From Ammoniphilus resinae (GTDB lineage: Bacteria > Bacillota > Bacilli > Aneurinibacillales > RAOX-1): a stretch of 64,000 nucleotides of DNA. Below the pieces are notes generated by a model. That model was not told the origin of the DNA. It did no database searches and saw only the letters and a program-made list of their open reading frames with translations. The stretch spans positions 62,001 to 126,000 of the forward strand of contig NZ_JAGGKT010000003.1 of the NCBI RefSeq assembly GCF_017873965.1, written 5' to 3'. Of the stretch, positions 1-9,121 are shown in pieces. The position numbers and the translations under genes are program-made. Position 1 is the first letter of the stretch, and every line of letters begins with the position of its first letter.

Positions 1-437
1 CATTATGTGAAATTCAAGTGGTTGAAGCTGAAGATGGTATGATCGCAAAGGCGGGGTACGCCTATATTGCTCCTGGAAGCTATCATATGGAGGTTAAAGA
101 TGGCCGGGACGGTGAATTAGTTATTACCTTAAACCAAAGGGAACCCAAGAGTGGACATAGACCTTCTGTTGATGTATTGTTTGACTCCCTTGCCAAGGTC
201 CAACATGTAAGCAAATTTGCTGTGATCTTGACTGGAATGGGAAGTGACGGAACAAACGGTTTAAAAAACCTAAAAGAAACAGGGTGTAAAGAAGCAATTG
301 CTGAAGACGCAAGTACTTGTGTTGTCTTTGGTATGCCAAGGGCAGCCATCTCCTCTGGAAATATAGATACAGTTTTACCGCTCTTTCAGATAGGTTCTTA
401 TCTCACAAAAATAACAAATAATTACGGCAAACTATAG
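1..437 (+). CDS. cheB: Chemotaxis response regulator protein-glutamate methylesterase, C-terminal fragment
   Basis: This is the 3' part of CheB, cut by the left edge of the window; the open frame runs in from base 3 with no start codon visible, and about 144 C-terminal residues are present. CheB removes methyl groups from glutamates of chemoreceptors and also deamidates glutamines. The fragment carries the end of the catalytic domain: an IAPGSYH-like segment, and LTGMGSDG, whose Asp corresponds to the catalytic aspartate of the family, followed by the conserved DASTCVVFGMPRAA region. The receiver domain and nucleophilic Ser lie outside. It is followed 14 bases later by cheA, as in the B. subtilis fla/che operon. 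Confidence 0.95.
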   Translation, partial: LCEIQVVEAEDGMIAKAGYAYIAPGSYHMEVKDGRDGELVITLNQREPKSGHRPSVDVLFDSLAKVQHVSKFAVILTGMGSDGTNGLKNLKETGCKEAIAEDASTCVVFGMPRAAISSGNIDTVLPLFQIGSYLTKITNNYGKL

Positions 438-451
438 AAAGGAGGGGAAGA

Positions 452-2497
452 ATGATGGAAATGAATCAATATCTTGATATGTTTCTGGAAGAGTCCAAAG
501 AACATTTACAGTCCATTAATGATCACTTGCTTGTGCTAGAGAATAAGCCATCCAGCATGGATGAGGTGAATGAAATCTTCCGTTCCGCTCACACCCTTAA
601 AGGAATGGCGGCAACGATGGGCTTTGAAGATATGGCTAAATTAACCCATGAAATGGAGAACGTATTGGATCAAGTGAAAAGTGGGAAGATGGCCATTCGT
701 CCAGATATCATGGACATCATATTCCAGTGCGTTGATATATTAGAAGGGATGGTATATTCGATCTCGGAAAACGGAGACGGTCGGTTTGATGTATCAGAAG
801 CGGTAAATGGATTGAGAAGAATCCTGAAGGGGGAGACAGCTTCGACACAGGCCATTGGAGATTCCGCACAGAATGAAGACCCTATCGCTCAGGAGGAAAT
901 TCCATTCGATGAATATGAAATGACAGTTCTGAAGCAATCTATTGAGAGTGGTTACTCCGCTTTATGGATCAAAACAACAGTACGCAACGATTGTGTTCTT
1001 AAGGCGGCGCGGGCTTACATGGTTTACAACAGCCTGGAGTCCGTTGGAGAAATTATTAAGTGTATCCCTTCTGTAGAGGAATTAGAAGAAGAAAAATTCG
1101 ACAAGTCTTTTGATCTTGTGATCCTTACCCACAAAAGTGAAGAGGAACTGAAAAAAATTGTGTTGAATGTTTCTGAGATTGATTCAGCAGAAATACGAAC
1201 CATTGATCTAAAATCAGAAGCAAAAGAGAATAAGAAAGAGGAACACGAACAAAGTCTACAATCTCCCAAAGCTTCAGACCAATCTTCGGCTAATGGAAAT
1301 CTGCCGGTGACTGGTGATAGCACCAATGGGCAGAAAAAACATACCACAAGCAAGACAATCCGTGTTGATATTGAACGTTTGGATGTCTTAATGAATTTAT
1401 TTAGTGAACTTGTCATCGATCGTGGGAGACTCGATCAATTAGCAAAAGAACTACTTAATGGTCCTTTAAGCGAAACCGTTGAACATATGAACCGAATTAC
1501 TGGTGATCTGCAAAATATCATTTTAAACATGAGAATGATTCCTGTTGAACAGGTCTTTAACCGTTTTCCGCGAATGGTCCGTGATTTAAGCAGAGAACTT
1601 CAAAAGAACCTCACGTTACAAATTGAAGGGGCGGAGACAGAATTAGACCGTACCTTAATTGATGAAATTGGTGATCCTTTAGTCCATCTTTTACGAAATT
1701 CTATCGACCACGGAGTGGAAAGTCCAGAGGAACGTAAAAAAGCTGGAAAACCAGAAATGGGTACGATCCTGCTTAAGGCCTTTCATAGTGGAAACCATGT
1801 TTTTATTGAAGTAAAGGATGACGGAAGAGGAATTAATCGTGCTAAAGTTCTAAAGAAAGCTATAGAAAAAGGAATTGTTAGCGAGCAACAAAGTTCTTCT
1901 TTAACAGATAAACAAGTGTATGATCTCTTATTCTCTGCAGGGTTTAGTACCGCAGAAAAATTATCAGATATATCCGGTAGAGGCGTCGGTTTAGATGTTG
2001 TAAAGACAAAAATAGAAGTGTTAGGCGGAGCGGTTAGTGTCGACTCTGTTCCGGGAAAAGGGACAACGTTTTTGATCCAACTCCCACTGACTTTGTCAAT
2101 TATTTCTTCCATGCTAGTAGATGTGGGCAGTGAAATCTTTGCTGTTCCGCTCAGTTCTATCATTGAAACAGCTGTATTCGACAAAGGTCAAATTATGAGG
2201 GCTCATCAGCAGGATGTCATCGATTTCCGCGGAAAAGTTGTACCTTTGGTGTACTTGGACCGGATTTTCCAAATATCTGAGGAATTTACTGCCCATAAAG
2301 AACAGATCTCTGTGCTGATTATTCGAAAAGGGGATAAGATGGCAGGTCTTGTTGTCGACTCATTTATTGGTCAACAAGAAATTGTTTTGAAGTCGTTGGG
2401 GAGATATCTTGGGAATGTTTTTGCCGTATCAGGGGCAACAATCCTTGGGAACGGAAAAGTAGCACTCATAGTGGACTGTAACCAGCTGATAAAATGA
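452..2497 (+). CDS. cheA: Chemotaxis histidine kinase CheA
   Basis: CheA autophosphorylates in response to chemoreceptors and passes the phosphate to CheY and CheB. The 681-residue protein has the standard layout: an HPt (P1) domain at about 1-110 with the phosphorylated His near residue 46 in AHTLKGMAA, a P2 region around 150-250, a charged linker, the dimerisation helix pair at about 305-370, an HATPase domain with the N box around NSIDHGVES and glycine boxes DDGRGI and GRGVGLDVV, and a C-terminal CheW-like P5 domain from about 545. The start follows an AAAGGAGGGG ribosome binding site. It sits between cheB and cheW in one operon. Length and motifs look intact. Confidence 0.98.
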   Translation: MMEMNQYLDMFLEESKEHLQSINDHLLVLENKPSSMDEVNEIFRSAHTLKGMAATMGFEDMAKLTHEMENVLDQVKSGKMAIRPDIMDIIFQCVDILEGMVYSISENGDGRFDVSEAVNGLRRILKGETASTQAIGDSAQNEDPIAQEEIPFDEYEMTVLKQSIESGYSALWIKTTVRNDCVLKAARAYMVYNSLESVGEIIKCIPSVEELEEEKFDKSFDLVILTHKSEEELKKIVLNVSEIDSAEIRTIDLKSEAKENKKEEHEQSLQSPKASDQSSANGNLPVTGDSTNGQKKHTTSKTIRVDIERLDVLMNLFSELVIDRGRLDQLAKELLNGPLSETVEHMNRITGDLQNIILNMRMIPVEQVFNRFPRMVRDLSRELQKNLTLQIEGAETELDRTLIDEIGDPLVHLLRNSIDHGVESPEERKKAGKPEMGTILLKAFHSGNHVFIEVKDDGRGINRAKVLKKAIEKGIVSEQQSSSLTDKQVYDLLFSAGFSTAEKLSDISGRGVGLDVVKTKIEVLGGAVSVDSVPGKGTTFLIQLPLTLSIISSMLVDVGSEIFAVPLSSIIETAVFDKGQIMRAHQQDVIDFRGKVVPLVYLDRIFQISEEFTAHKEQISVLIIRKGDKMAGLVVDSFIGQQEIVLKSLGRYLGNVFAVSGATILGNGKVALIVDCNQLIK

Positions 2498-2533
2498 TGA
2501 AATGTTATGGTATGGATAAGGGGGGAATGTAAG

Positions 2534-2995
2534 GTGTCAGATGAAAAGAAAATTATTGTTTTTAGATTATTGGATCAGGAATATGGAGTAGAGTTAAAGT
2601 ACGTAAAATCGATTGAACGTTTGGAATCTGTGACGAAAGTGCCGCGTACGCCTAAGTTTGTTAAAGGGGTCATTAATCTTCGTGGGATTGTTACCCCCAT
2701 CATTGATCTTAAGGAACGTCTAGGACTTCCGCAGGCTGAATTAACCGAAGAATCCCGTGTCATCATCGTTGAATTGGATGGATTGGAAGCAGGTTTCATT
2801 GTTGATTCTGCCAATGACGTTTTGGATATTCCTCTTCAATCTATTGAACCAGCCCCTAACGTTTTTCAAGGTGTCAGGTTTGAATTCCTAGAGGGCATTG
2901 CCAAATTGGATCAACGACTACTTGTGCTATTAAACTTCAATAAGGTTTTAAACCTAGAAGAAATGGACCAACTTTCCAAGGTGGAAGGATTATAA
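2534..2995 (+). CDS. cheW: Chemotaxis coupling protein CheW
   Basis: CheW bridges the chemoreceptor tips and CheA in the signalling array. The 153-residue product is a single CheW domain, with the conserved INLRG segment at about residue 55 and an RVIIVE strand after it. The GTG at 2534 is preferred because an AAGGGGGGAA ribosome binding site lies just upstream; an in-frame ATG at 2507 has none. It follows cheA by a short gap and ends two bases before cheC, so the genes are almost certainly co-transcribed. Confidence 0.95.
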   Translation: MSDEKKIIVFRLLDQEYGVELKYVKSIERLESVTKVPRTPKFVKGVINLRGIVTPIIDLKERLGLPQAELTEESRVIIVELDGLEAGFIVDSANDVLDIPLQSIEPAPNVFQGVRFEFLEGIAKLDQRLLVLLNFNKVLNLEEMDQLSKVEGL

Positions 2996-2997
2996 CC

Positions 2998-3627
2998 ATG
3001 ACGATTAAATGGAACGGGATGGGGGAAATTCATCTCGATGTCTTAAAAGAAGTTGGCAACATCGGTGCGGGTAATGCTGCTACTGCGCTTTCCAAATTGA
3101 TTTCAAGGGATATCGATATGAAAGTTCCCCACGCGCGCATTGTTCATTTTGATCAGATCACCGAGTTGGTTGGGGGACCAGATGCTGTAGTTGTTGCTAT
3201 ATTATTACATATTAATGGCGATGTGCAGGGGAGTATGTTCTTTATCCTTAATGAAGCTTCTGCTAAGGAGCTGGTTAAAGAACTGCTTCCTACTAATGAT
3301 CAGACTCCTAATTTTACGGATTTGGAATTTTCCGCATTACAGGAAATTGGGAATATATTAATCGGCTCATATCTTACCTCTTTGATAGATTTTACTCAGT
3401 TAAATATGTATCACTCTGTCCCTTCTCTTGCAATTGACATGGCAGGGGCTATTGTAAGTTACGGGCTTATTGAATTAAGTCAGGTGGGGGACTATGCAAT
3501 GGTCATAGATACAAGCTTTTTAGATGGGAGCAAGGAAGTAGAAGGACACTTTTTCTTTCTGCCGGATCCTGAATCTTTAAACAAAATATTTCGTGCCTTA
3601 GGAGTACCTTTAGATGAATGTCATTAA
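2998..3627 (+). CDS. cheC: CheY-P phosphatase CheC
   Basis: CheC dephosphorylates CheY-P and binds CheD, linking adaptation to receptor deamidation in the Bacillus-type chemotaxis system. The 209-residue protein has the two pseudo-symmetric active sites of the family: EVGNIGAGNA near residue 17 and EIGNILIGSY near residue 118, each with the Glu and Asn expected for catalysis and a Pro further on. A good ribosome binding site (AAGGTGGAAGGA) lies at the end of cheW. The last 14 bases overlap cheD, which suggests translational coupling of the two partners. Confidence 0.96.
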   Translation: MTIKWNGMGEIHLDVLKEVGNIGAGNAATALSKLISRDIDMKVPHARIVHFDQITELVGGPDAVVVAILLHINGDVQGSMFFILNEASAKELVKELLPTNDQTPNFTDLEFSALQEIGNILIGSYLTSLIDFTQLNMYHSVPSLAIDMAGAIVSYGLIELSQVGDYAMVIDTSFLDGSKEVEGHFFFLPDPESLNKIFRALGVPLDECH

Positions 3628-4096
3628 AGTTGGGATGGCGGATTTGAATATTGCCTCATCCCCCGACAGGATTCGCACTGTTGGGTTAGGGTCATGTGTA
3701 GGGGTTGCACTCTACGACAAAATCACAAAAATCGGAGGACTTGCCCATATTATGCTTCCCTCATCTACACTGAATAAGGGAGTACTTAATGTAGCAAAAT
3801 ATGCCGATACGGCCATTCCTAAATTAATTGATGATATGGTAAAGAAAGGTGCGGATTCGCGAAGGATTATTGCGAAGATTGCAGGCGGAGCGCAAATGTT
3901 TTCTTTCTCCTCGGCTAGTGAAATCATGCGAATCGGGCCCCGAAATGTAGAAGCGTGTAAGGAAGCCTTACGACATGCTAGGATTCATTTGAATTGTGAA
4001 GATACAGGTGGGAATTGGGGAAGAACTATTGAAATGGATTGTTCCACAGGAGTACTGCAAGTTCGTTCGGTAAATAACGGGGTTAAAGAATTCTAA
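3614..4096 (+). CDS. cheD: Chemoreceptor glutamine deamidase CheD
   Basis: CheD deamidates glutamines on chemoreceptors and is controlled by CheC. The 160-residue protein carries the catalytic Cys in GLGSCVGV (near residue 28) and the catalytic His in GLAHIMLP (near residue 45). It starts inside the end of cheC. It is the last recognisable gene of the chemotaxis operon here: the motility sigma factor gene sigD, which follows cheD in B. subtilis, is not present downstream. Confidence 0.96.
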   Translation: MNVIKVGMADLNIASSPDRIRTVGLGSCVGVALYDKITKIGGLAHIMLPSSTLNKGVLNVAKYADTAIPKLIDDMVKKGADSRRIIAKIAGGAQMFSFSSASEIMRIGPRNVEACKEALRHARIHLNCEDTGGNWGRTIEMDCSTGVLQVRSVNNGVKEF

Positions 4097-4111
4097 TGAC
4101 TGTGAATGAAG

Positions 4112-4234
4112 CTTGCCCTGCATTAACGGGCAGTAAGCCCCTTCAAAACTATTTGAAATAAAGGGACAACTGCCCGTAAATGCTGGATAAGTGCAACTAG
4201 CCATCAGTGGGGGATGAAGATCCCTTTCTGATGG
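4112..4234 (+). mobile_element. Palindromic remnant resembling the end of an IS200/IS605 (tnpB) element
   Basis: Two adjacent hairpins fill this stretch. The first pairs 4120-4143 with 4161-4183 (core ACGGGCAGT / ACTGCCCGT) and is capped by TTCAAA-ACTA-TTTGAA. The second pairs CCATCAG (4201-4207) with CTGATGG (4228-4234), with an inner GGGA/TCCC stem. There is no coding potential. The double-hairpin layout resembles the right end, which also encodes the guide (omega) RNA, of IS200/IS605-family tnpB elements; this is recognition by pattern only. No tnpA or tnpB fragment is visible, and the orientation is inferred. It lies in the 301-base gap between cheD and rpsB. Confidence 0.45.
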
Positions 4235-4246
4235 AAGTTTTCTTTA

Positions 4247-4275
4247 TTGCTTTTAAAAAACACATATGGTATAGT
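4247..4275 (+). promoter_or_regulatory. Sigma-A promoter of rpsB
   Basis: TTGCTT and TATAGT are separated by 17 bases, and a TGG immediately precedes the -10. The predicted leader of about 115 bases contains a small hairpin (CTATG 4323-4327 with CATAG 4333-4337). The leader could be an autoregulatory r-protein leader, but no established S2-leader motif was verified. Confidence 0.75.
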
Positions 4276-4397
4276 TATCAACGGTGTAAAAATACACACG
4301 CATATCAATTCAACCAAGGGTGCTATGCCAAGCATAGTCTTGACTTGAAGATGAGGTGTGCGGAGGAAAACAAAAACCAAGAGGAGGTGTTGTGAAG

Positions 4398-5096
4398 ATG
4401 GCAGTAATCTCTATGAAACAGTTGCTCGAAGCTGGTGTTCATTTCGGACATCAAACTCGTCGCTGGAACCCGAAAATGGCCAAGTACATCTTCACCGAAA
4501 GAAACGGAATTTATATCATCGATCTACAAAAGACAGTTAAGAAGGTAGAAGAAGCTTACAACTTCATTCGTGAAGTTTCTGCTAACGGTGGTAAAGTTCT
4601 TTTTGTCGGAACTAAGAAACAAGCCCAAGATTCTGTGAAAGAAGAAGCAGAACGTTGCGGAATGTTCTTTATTAACCAACGTTGGTTAGGTGGTACATTA
4701 ACCAACTTCTCAACCATTCAAAAACGAATTCAACGTCTTCATAAACTTGAAGCTATGGAATCCGACGGTACTTTTGAGGTTCTTCCTAAGAAAGAAGTTA
4801 TCCTTCTTCGCAAAGAGAAAGATCGTCTTGAAAAGTTCTTAGGCGGAATTAAAAATATGAACGATCTTCCGGATGTTATGTTCGTAGTTGATCCTCGCAA
4901 AGAGCGCATTGCTGTTGCTGAAGCGCGTAAATTAGGTATCCCAATCGTTGGGATTGTAGATACTAATTGTGATCCAGATGAAATTGATTACGTCATCCCA
5001 GGGAATGACGATGCAATCCGTGCCGTTAAGTTGTTAACTGGTAAGATGGCTGACGGAATTGTAGAAGCTAATCAAGGTGAACAAACAACTGCTTAA
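4398..5096 (+). CDS. rpsB: 30S ribosomal protein S2
   Basis: Ribosomal protein S2 joins the small subunit late in assembly and helps recruit S1-type proteins and mRNA. The 232-residue product has the typical N-terminus ([19 protein letters not shown]) and the conserved GGTLTNF and DPRKE segments. The ATG at 4398 follows GAGGAGGTG at the right distance; an upstream in-frame ATG at 4356 would add an unconserved extension. It is followed by a terminator and then tsf, the usual rpsB-tsf pair. Confidence 0.97.
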   Translation: MAVISMKQLLEAGVHFGHQTRRWNPKMAKYIFTERNGIYIIDLQKTVKKVEEAYNFIREVSANGGKVLFVGTKKQAQDSVKEEAERCGMFFINQRWLGGTLTNFSTIQKRIQRLHKLEAMESDGTFEVLPKKEVILLRKEKDRLEKFLGGIKNMNDLPDVMFVVDPRKERIAVAEARKLGIPIVGIVDTNCDPDEIDYVIPGNDDAIRAVKLLTGKMADGIVEANQGEQTTA

Positions 5097-5101
5097 TGTC
5101 T

Positions 5102-5149
5102 AAAAAGGGGTGGCCTGAGGGTGTGAAAACCCTTGCCACCCTTTTTTCT
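5102..5149 (+). terminator. Intrinsic terminator between rpsB and tsf
   Basis: GGGTGGC pairs with GCCACCC (ending about 5141), with an inner GAGGGT/ACCCTT-type stem, and a run of six T follows. Partial read-through would set the rpsB:tsf ratio. Confidence 0.85.
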
Positions 5150-5183
5150 TGATAAGAGATATTACATAAAGGAGGAAATTAAG

Positions 5184-6065
5184 ATGGCTATTACTGCTGC
5201 TATGGTTAAAGAACTTCGTGAAAAAACCTCTGCTGGAATGATGGATTGTAAGAAGGCGCTTGAAGAAGCAAGTGGTGATATGGAACGTGCTGCTGAAATT
5301 CTTCGTGAAAAAGGAATTTCCAAGGCTGCGAAAAAATCCGATCGTGTTGCTGCAGAAGGTTTATCAACCGTTTCGATTAATGATCAGGTTGCTGCAATCG
5401 TTGAAGTAAACTGTGAAACTGACTTTGTTGCGAAAAATGAGGATTTCCAAAACTTAACGAAAGAGATTGCAGAGTATATTGCTGCTAAGCGTCCAAGTGA
5501 TGTAGAAGCTGCAATTTCTGGAGAGTTAACGGATGGGAAAACCCTGGAAACTTATCTAAACGAAAAAATTTCTACCATTGGTGAGCGCCTATCGTTACGT
5601 CGTTTTGGTGTGCTTGAGAAGCCAGCCAACGGTACGTTAGGATCTTATTTACATATGGGCGGAAAAATTGGGGTTATCGTTCAGTTGGACGGTTCAACAG
5701 ATGAGTCCTTGGCTAAGGATGTTGCCATGCACATTGCTGCTGTAAACCCTAAATATGTGTCCCGCGATCAAGTGTCCCAGGATGAAATTGAAAAAGAAAA
5801 AGAAATTTTGAAGGCACAAGCCCTTAATGAAGGGAAACCGGCTAACATTGTAGAAAAGATGGTAGAAGGTCGTCTTGGTAAGTTCTTTGAAGAAATCTGC
5901 TTGAATGACCAAGCCTTTGTTAAGGATTCCGACAAAAAAGTTGGAAAGCTGTTAAGCGAAAAAGGTGCTTCAGTAACTGGCTTTGTTCGTTATGAAGTAG
6001 GAGAAGGTCTGGAAAAGCGACAAGAAAATTTTGCTGAAGAAGTTATGGCTCAAACGAAAAAGTAG
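5184..6065 (+). CDS. tsf: Translation elongation factor Ts
   Basis: EF-Ts exchanges GDP for GTP on EF-Tu. The 293-residue protein has the N-terminal UBA-like domain ([19 protein letters not shown]), the TDFVAKN signature around residue 80, and the C-terminal [10 protein letters not shown] region. The ATG at 5184 follows AAAGGAGGAAA; an earlier in-frame ATG at 5133 lies inside the upstream terminator and is rejected. It is flanked by terminators on both sides. Confidence 0.97.
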   Translation: MAITAAMVKELREKTSAGMMDCKKALEEASGDMERAAEILREKGISKAAKKSDRVAAEGLSTVSINDQVAAIVEVNCETDFVAKNEDFQNLTKEIAEYIAAKRPSDVEAAISGELTDGKTLETYLNEKISTIGERLSLRRFGVLEKPANGTLGSYLHMGGKIGVIVQLDGSTDESLAKDVAMHIAAVNPKYVSRDQVSQDEIEKEKEILKAQALNEGKPANIVEKMVEGRLGKFFEEICLNDQAFVKDSDKKVGKLLSEKGASVTGFVRYEVGEGLEKRQENFAEEVMAQTKK

Positions 6066-6095
6066 TTAGAATTTCAACTTGCTAAGAAGTACAAA

Positions 6096-6125
6096 GAAGG
6101 GAACACAGAGTGTTCCCTATTTTTG
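6096..6125 (+). terminator. Intrinsic terminator after tsf
   Basis: GGGAACAC (6099-6106) pairs perfectly with GTGTTCCC (6110-6117) across a 3-base loop and is followed by TATTTTT. Confidence 0.9.
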
Positions 6126-6179
6126 AAGATTGTTTTTAAATGGATGGAAAGTCAGATGATTTTTAAGGATGGAGGGTAA

Positions 6180-6905
<726 letters not shown>

Positions 6906-6910
6906 ATTCA

Positions 6911-7468
6911 ATGCCACAAACAGTAATTAAAGATGCCGAAGACCGTATGTCAAAAGCAATTTCTGCACTGAAAAAGAACCTGTCAACACTTCGCGCCGGG
7001 AGAGCCAATCCAGCCTTATTGGACAAAGTAAACGTTGATTATTATGGATCACCAACACCTATCAATCAAATGGCGAATGTGAGTGTTCCAGAACCTCGTT
7101 TGATCATTATCCAGCCTTGGGATAAAACACAATTAGGTCCTATTGAAAAGGCGATTATGAAGTCTGATCTAGGATTAACGCCAACAAACGATGGGAATGT
7201 GATTCGCTTAATGATCCCTGCACTGACAGAGGAAAGAAGAGCGGAGCTCGTCAAATTAGTAAAAAAAGAAGGTGAGGAGGCAAAGATTGCGATCCGCAAT
7301 ATTCGACGGGATGCAAATGATGCCTTTAAGAAACTGCAAAAAGATGGTATGATTTCTGAAGATGATCTAAAAAGAAATCAAGATGTTATGCAGAAGTCAA
7401 CAGATAACTTTACCTCTCAAGTAGATAGGACTGTACAAGATAAAGAAAAGGAAATTATGGAAGTCTAA
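6911..7468 (+). CDS. frr: Ribosome recycling factor
   Basis: RRF splits post-termination ribosomes together with EF-G. The 185-residue product matches the family length and motifs: LRAGRANPALLD near residue 27, the VDYYGSPTPINQ segment, and the C-terminal helix with RNIRRDAND. The end of pyrH supplies the ribosome binding site (AAGGGAGGC), so the two genes are translated from one transcript. Confidence 0.97.
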   Translation: MPQTVIKDAEDRMSKAISALKKNLSTLRAGRANPALLDKVNVDYYGSPTPINQMANVSVPEPRLIIIQPWDKTQLGPIEKAIMKSDLGLTPTNDGNVIRLMIPALTEERRAELVKLVKKEGEEAKIAIRNIRRDANDAFKKLQKDGMISEDDLKRNQDVMQKSTDNFTSQVDRTVQDKEKEIMEV

Positions 7469-7479
7469 ATTTGCTAAAA

Positions 7480-7506
7480 ATCCCCCAGGTTAAATGGGGG
7501 TTTGTG
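7480..7506 (+). terminator. Possible weak terminator after frr
   Basis: CCCCC (7482-7486) pairs with GGGGG (7496-7500) and is followed by only TTTGTG. The short U tract suggests incomplete termination before uppS. Confidence 0.45.
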
Positions 7507-7534
7507 TATATTGGCTTTTTTTGGGGGAAAACTT

Positions 7535-8308
7535 ATGTTGGGTAAGATTGCCAAATGGATGCAGAGCAAAGAATTGACGGCTGGGAAAGATGAACTCGAA
7601 CTCGATCCCAATTTAATCCCGGAGCATGTTGCAATTATTATGGACGGTAATGGTCGTTGGGCGAAAAAGAGAGGACTGCCGCGTGTTGCCGGTCACCGAG
7701 CAGGGATGAAAGCTGTTAAGGAAGTCACTCGAGCTGCCAATGATCTTGGTATTAAAGTGCTGACATTGTATGCATTCTCAACGGAAAATTGGAAACGTCC
7801 GAAGGACGAAGTAGATTACTTAATGAAACTTCCCCAAGAATATATTTTAACAGAACTAGATGAATTGATTGAGCAGAATGTTCAAGTGAGAATGCTGGGG
7901 AATCCTGAGCAGTTGCCCTCCTTTACGGTTGAAGCGGTTTTAGAGGCAAAGGAGCGAACAAAGCTCAATACAGGACTTATCCTCAATTTTGCTTTGAATT
8001 ATGGAAGCCGCGACGAAATCGTTCAGGCGATTCAACAACTTGCTGGAGATGTAAAGTGTGGGCAAGTGGATATCGAAGAAATCTCTGAGGAGATTTTTAA
8101 TCGTTATTTATATACGAATGGGCTACCTGATCCTGATTTGTTAATTAGAACAAGCGGTGAAGTTCGACTCAGTAATTTTATGCTTTGGCAGCTGGCTTAC
8201 GCAGAAATGTATTTCAGTGAAGTGTACTGGCCAGATTTTTCGAAGCGAGAATTATGGAAGGCCATTTACAATTATCAGCACCGCAACCGCCGATATGGCG
8301 CGGTATAA
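7535..8308 (+). CDS. uppS: Isoprenyl (undecaprenyl diphosphate) synthase
   Basis: UppS builds C55 undecaprenyl diphosphate, the lipid carrier for peptidoglycan and teichoic acid precursors, from farnesyl and isopentenyl diphosphate. The 257-residue protein has the cis-prenyltransferase signatures IIMDGNGRWAKKR (catalytic Asp near residue 35), YAFSTENWKRP and the C-terminal RTSGEVRLSNFMLWQ. The ATG at 7535, after TGGGGGAAA, gives the usual length. It starts the conserved uppS-cdsA-dxr-rseP-proS-polC order. Confidence 0.96.
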   Translation: MLGKIAKWMQSKELTAGKDELELDPNLIPEHVAIIMDGNGRWAKKRGLPRVAGHRAGMKAVKEVTRAANDLGIKVLTLYAFSTENWKRPKDEVDYLMKLPQEYILTELDELIEQNVQVRMLGNPEQLPSFTVEAVLEAKERTKLNTGLILNFALNYGSRDEIVQAIQQLAGDVKCGQVDIEEISEEIFNRYLYTNGLPDPDLLIRTSGEVRLSNFMLWQLAYAEMYFSEVYWPDFSKRELWKAIYNYQHRNRRYGAV

Positions 8309-8325
8309 TGGGTGGAGTGAGGATC

Positions 8326-9099
8326 TTGAAAACAAGAATTGTAACGGGTGCCATAGGAGGAGCCGTATTTCTTTCACTTGTGTACGCGGGGGGAATAGCA
8401 TTTGGAATCCTCCTTTTTTTCATTGGCTTGTTCGGTTTTTATGAATGGTTAAAAATGGGTCGCATACATATAGGAAGTAAACAGGGAATTGTCGGTTTAA
8501 TCTTTACAATCTACTATCTTCTACCGGTATATGTGACTGGAGGATGGACGAGTAAAAGTTTGCTTGTCGAATTAATTGTTTTATTGGTTATTGTGGTGTT
8601 AAGCAAGAATAAGGCGAACATCCAGGAAATTTCCTACGTGTATTTGGGGTCTATTTATTTAGGCGTTGCCCTTCATTATATGAATGAAGCACGACTTATG
8701 GAGAATGGATTAACGCTCACTTTGGTGATTCTAATTGCCGTGTGGACAACAGATACAGCCGCTTATTTTGTAGGAAAAGCGTTTGGTAAACATAAGCTGT
8801 GGCCTGCAATCAGTCCGAACAAAACGGTGGAGGGGTCGGTAGGGGCGATTGTTTTTGCGGTCTTAACAGTCGTCCTATTTGCAATGTTTTCTGCGCAAAT
8901 CACGGTCCCCTTCGCGCTTCTGCTAGCATTAGCAATTTCCATCGGCGGACAGATCGGGGATTTGGTGGAATCTGCTGTCAAAAGGACATTTGATGTGAAG
9001 GATTCCGGTCAAATCCTGCCTGGACATGGTGGAGTATTAGATCGCTTTGACAGTTTGTTGTTTGTATTTATACTCTTGCATTTGCTATCCTTAATTTGA
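8326..9099 (+). CDS. cdsA: Phosphatidate cytidylyltransferase
   Basis: CdsA makes CDP-diacylglycerol from phosphatidic acid and CTP, the branch point for PgsA and other phospholipid enzymes. The 257-residue integral membrane protein has about seven or eight hydrophobic segments and the family signature near the C-terminus (KDSGQILPGHGGVLDRFDS), plus SPNKTVEGSVG around residue 165. A TTG start at 8326 is chosen since GGAGTGAGG lies just upstream and LKTRIVTG aligns with family N-termini; an ATG at 8308 overlapping the uppS stop has no ribosome binding site. Confidence 0.93.
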   Translation: MKTRIVTGAIGGAVFLSLVYAGGIAFGILLFFIGLFGFYEWLKMGRIHIGSKQGIVGLIFTIYYLLPVYVTGGWTSKSLLVELIVLLVIVVLSKNKANIQEISYVYLGSIYLGVALHYMNEARLMENGLTLTLVILIAVWTTDTAAYFVGKAFGKHKLWPAISPNKTVEGSVGAIVFAVLTVVLFAMFSAQITVPFALLLALAISIGGQIGDLVESAVKRTFDVKDSGQILPGHGGVLDRFDSLLFVFILLHLLSLI

Positions 9100-9121
9100 A
9101 AAAGAAAGGTGTGGCCCTTTT

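Noticed and set aside
4207-4395. Open frame of 62 codons between cheD and rpsB
   Set aside because: It runs through the hairpin remnant and the rpsB promoter, has no ribosome binding site and no recognisable protein pattern.
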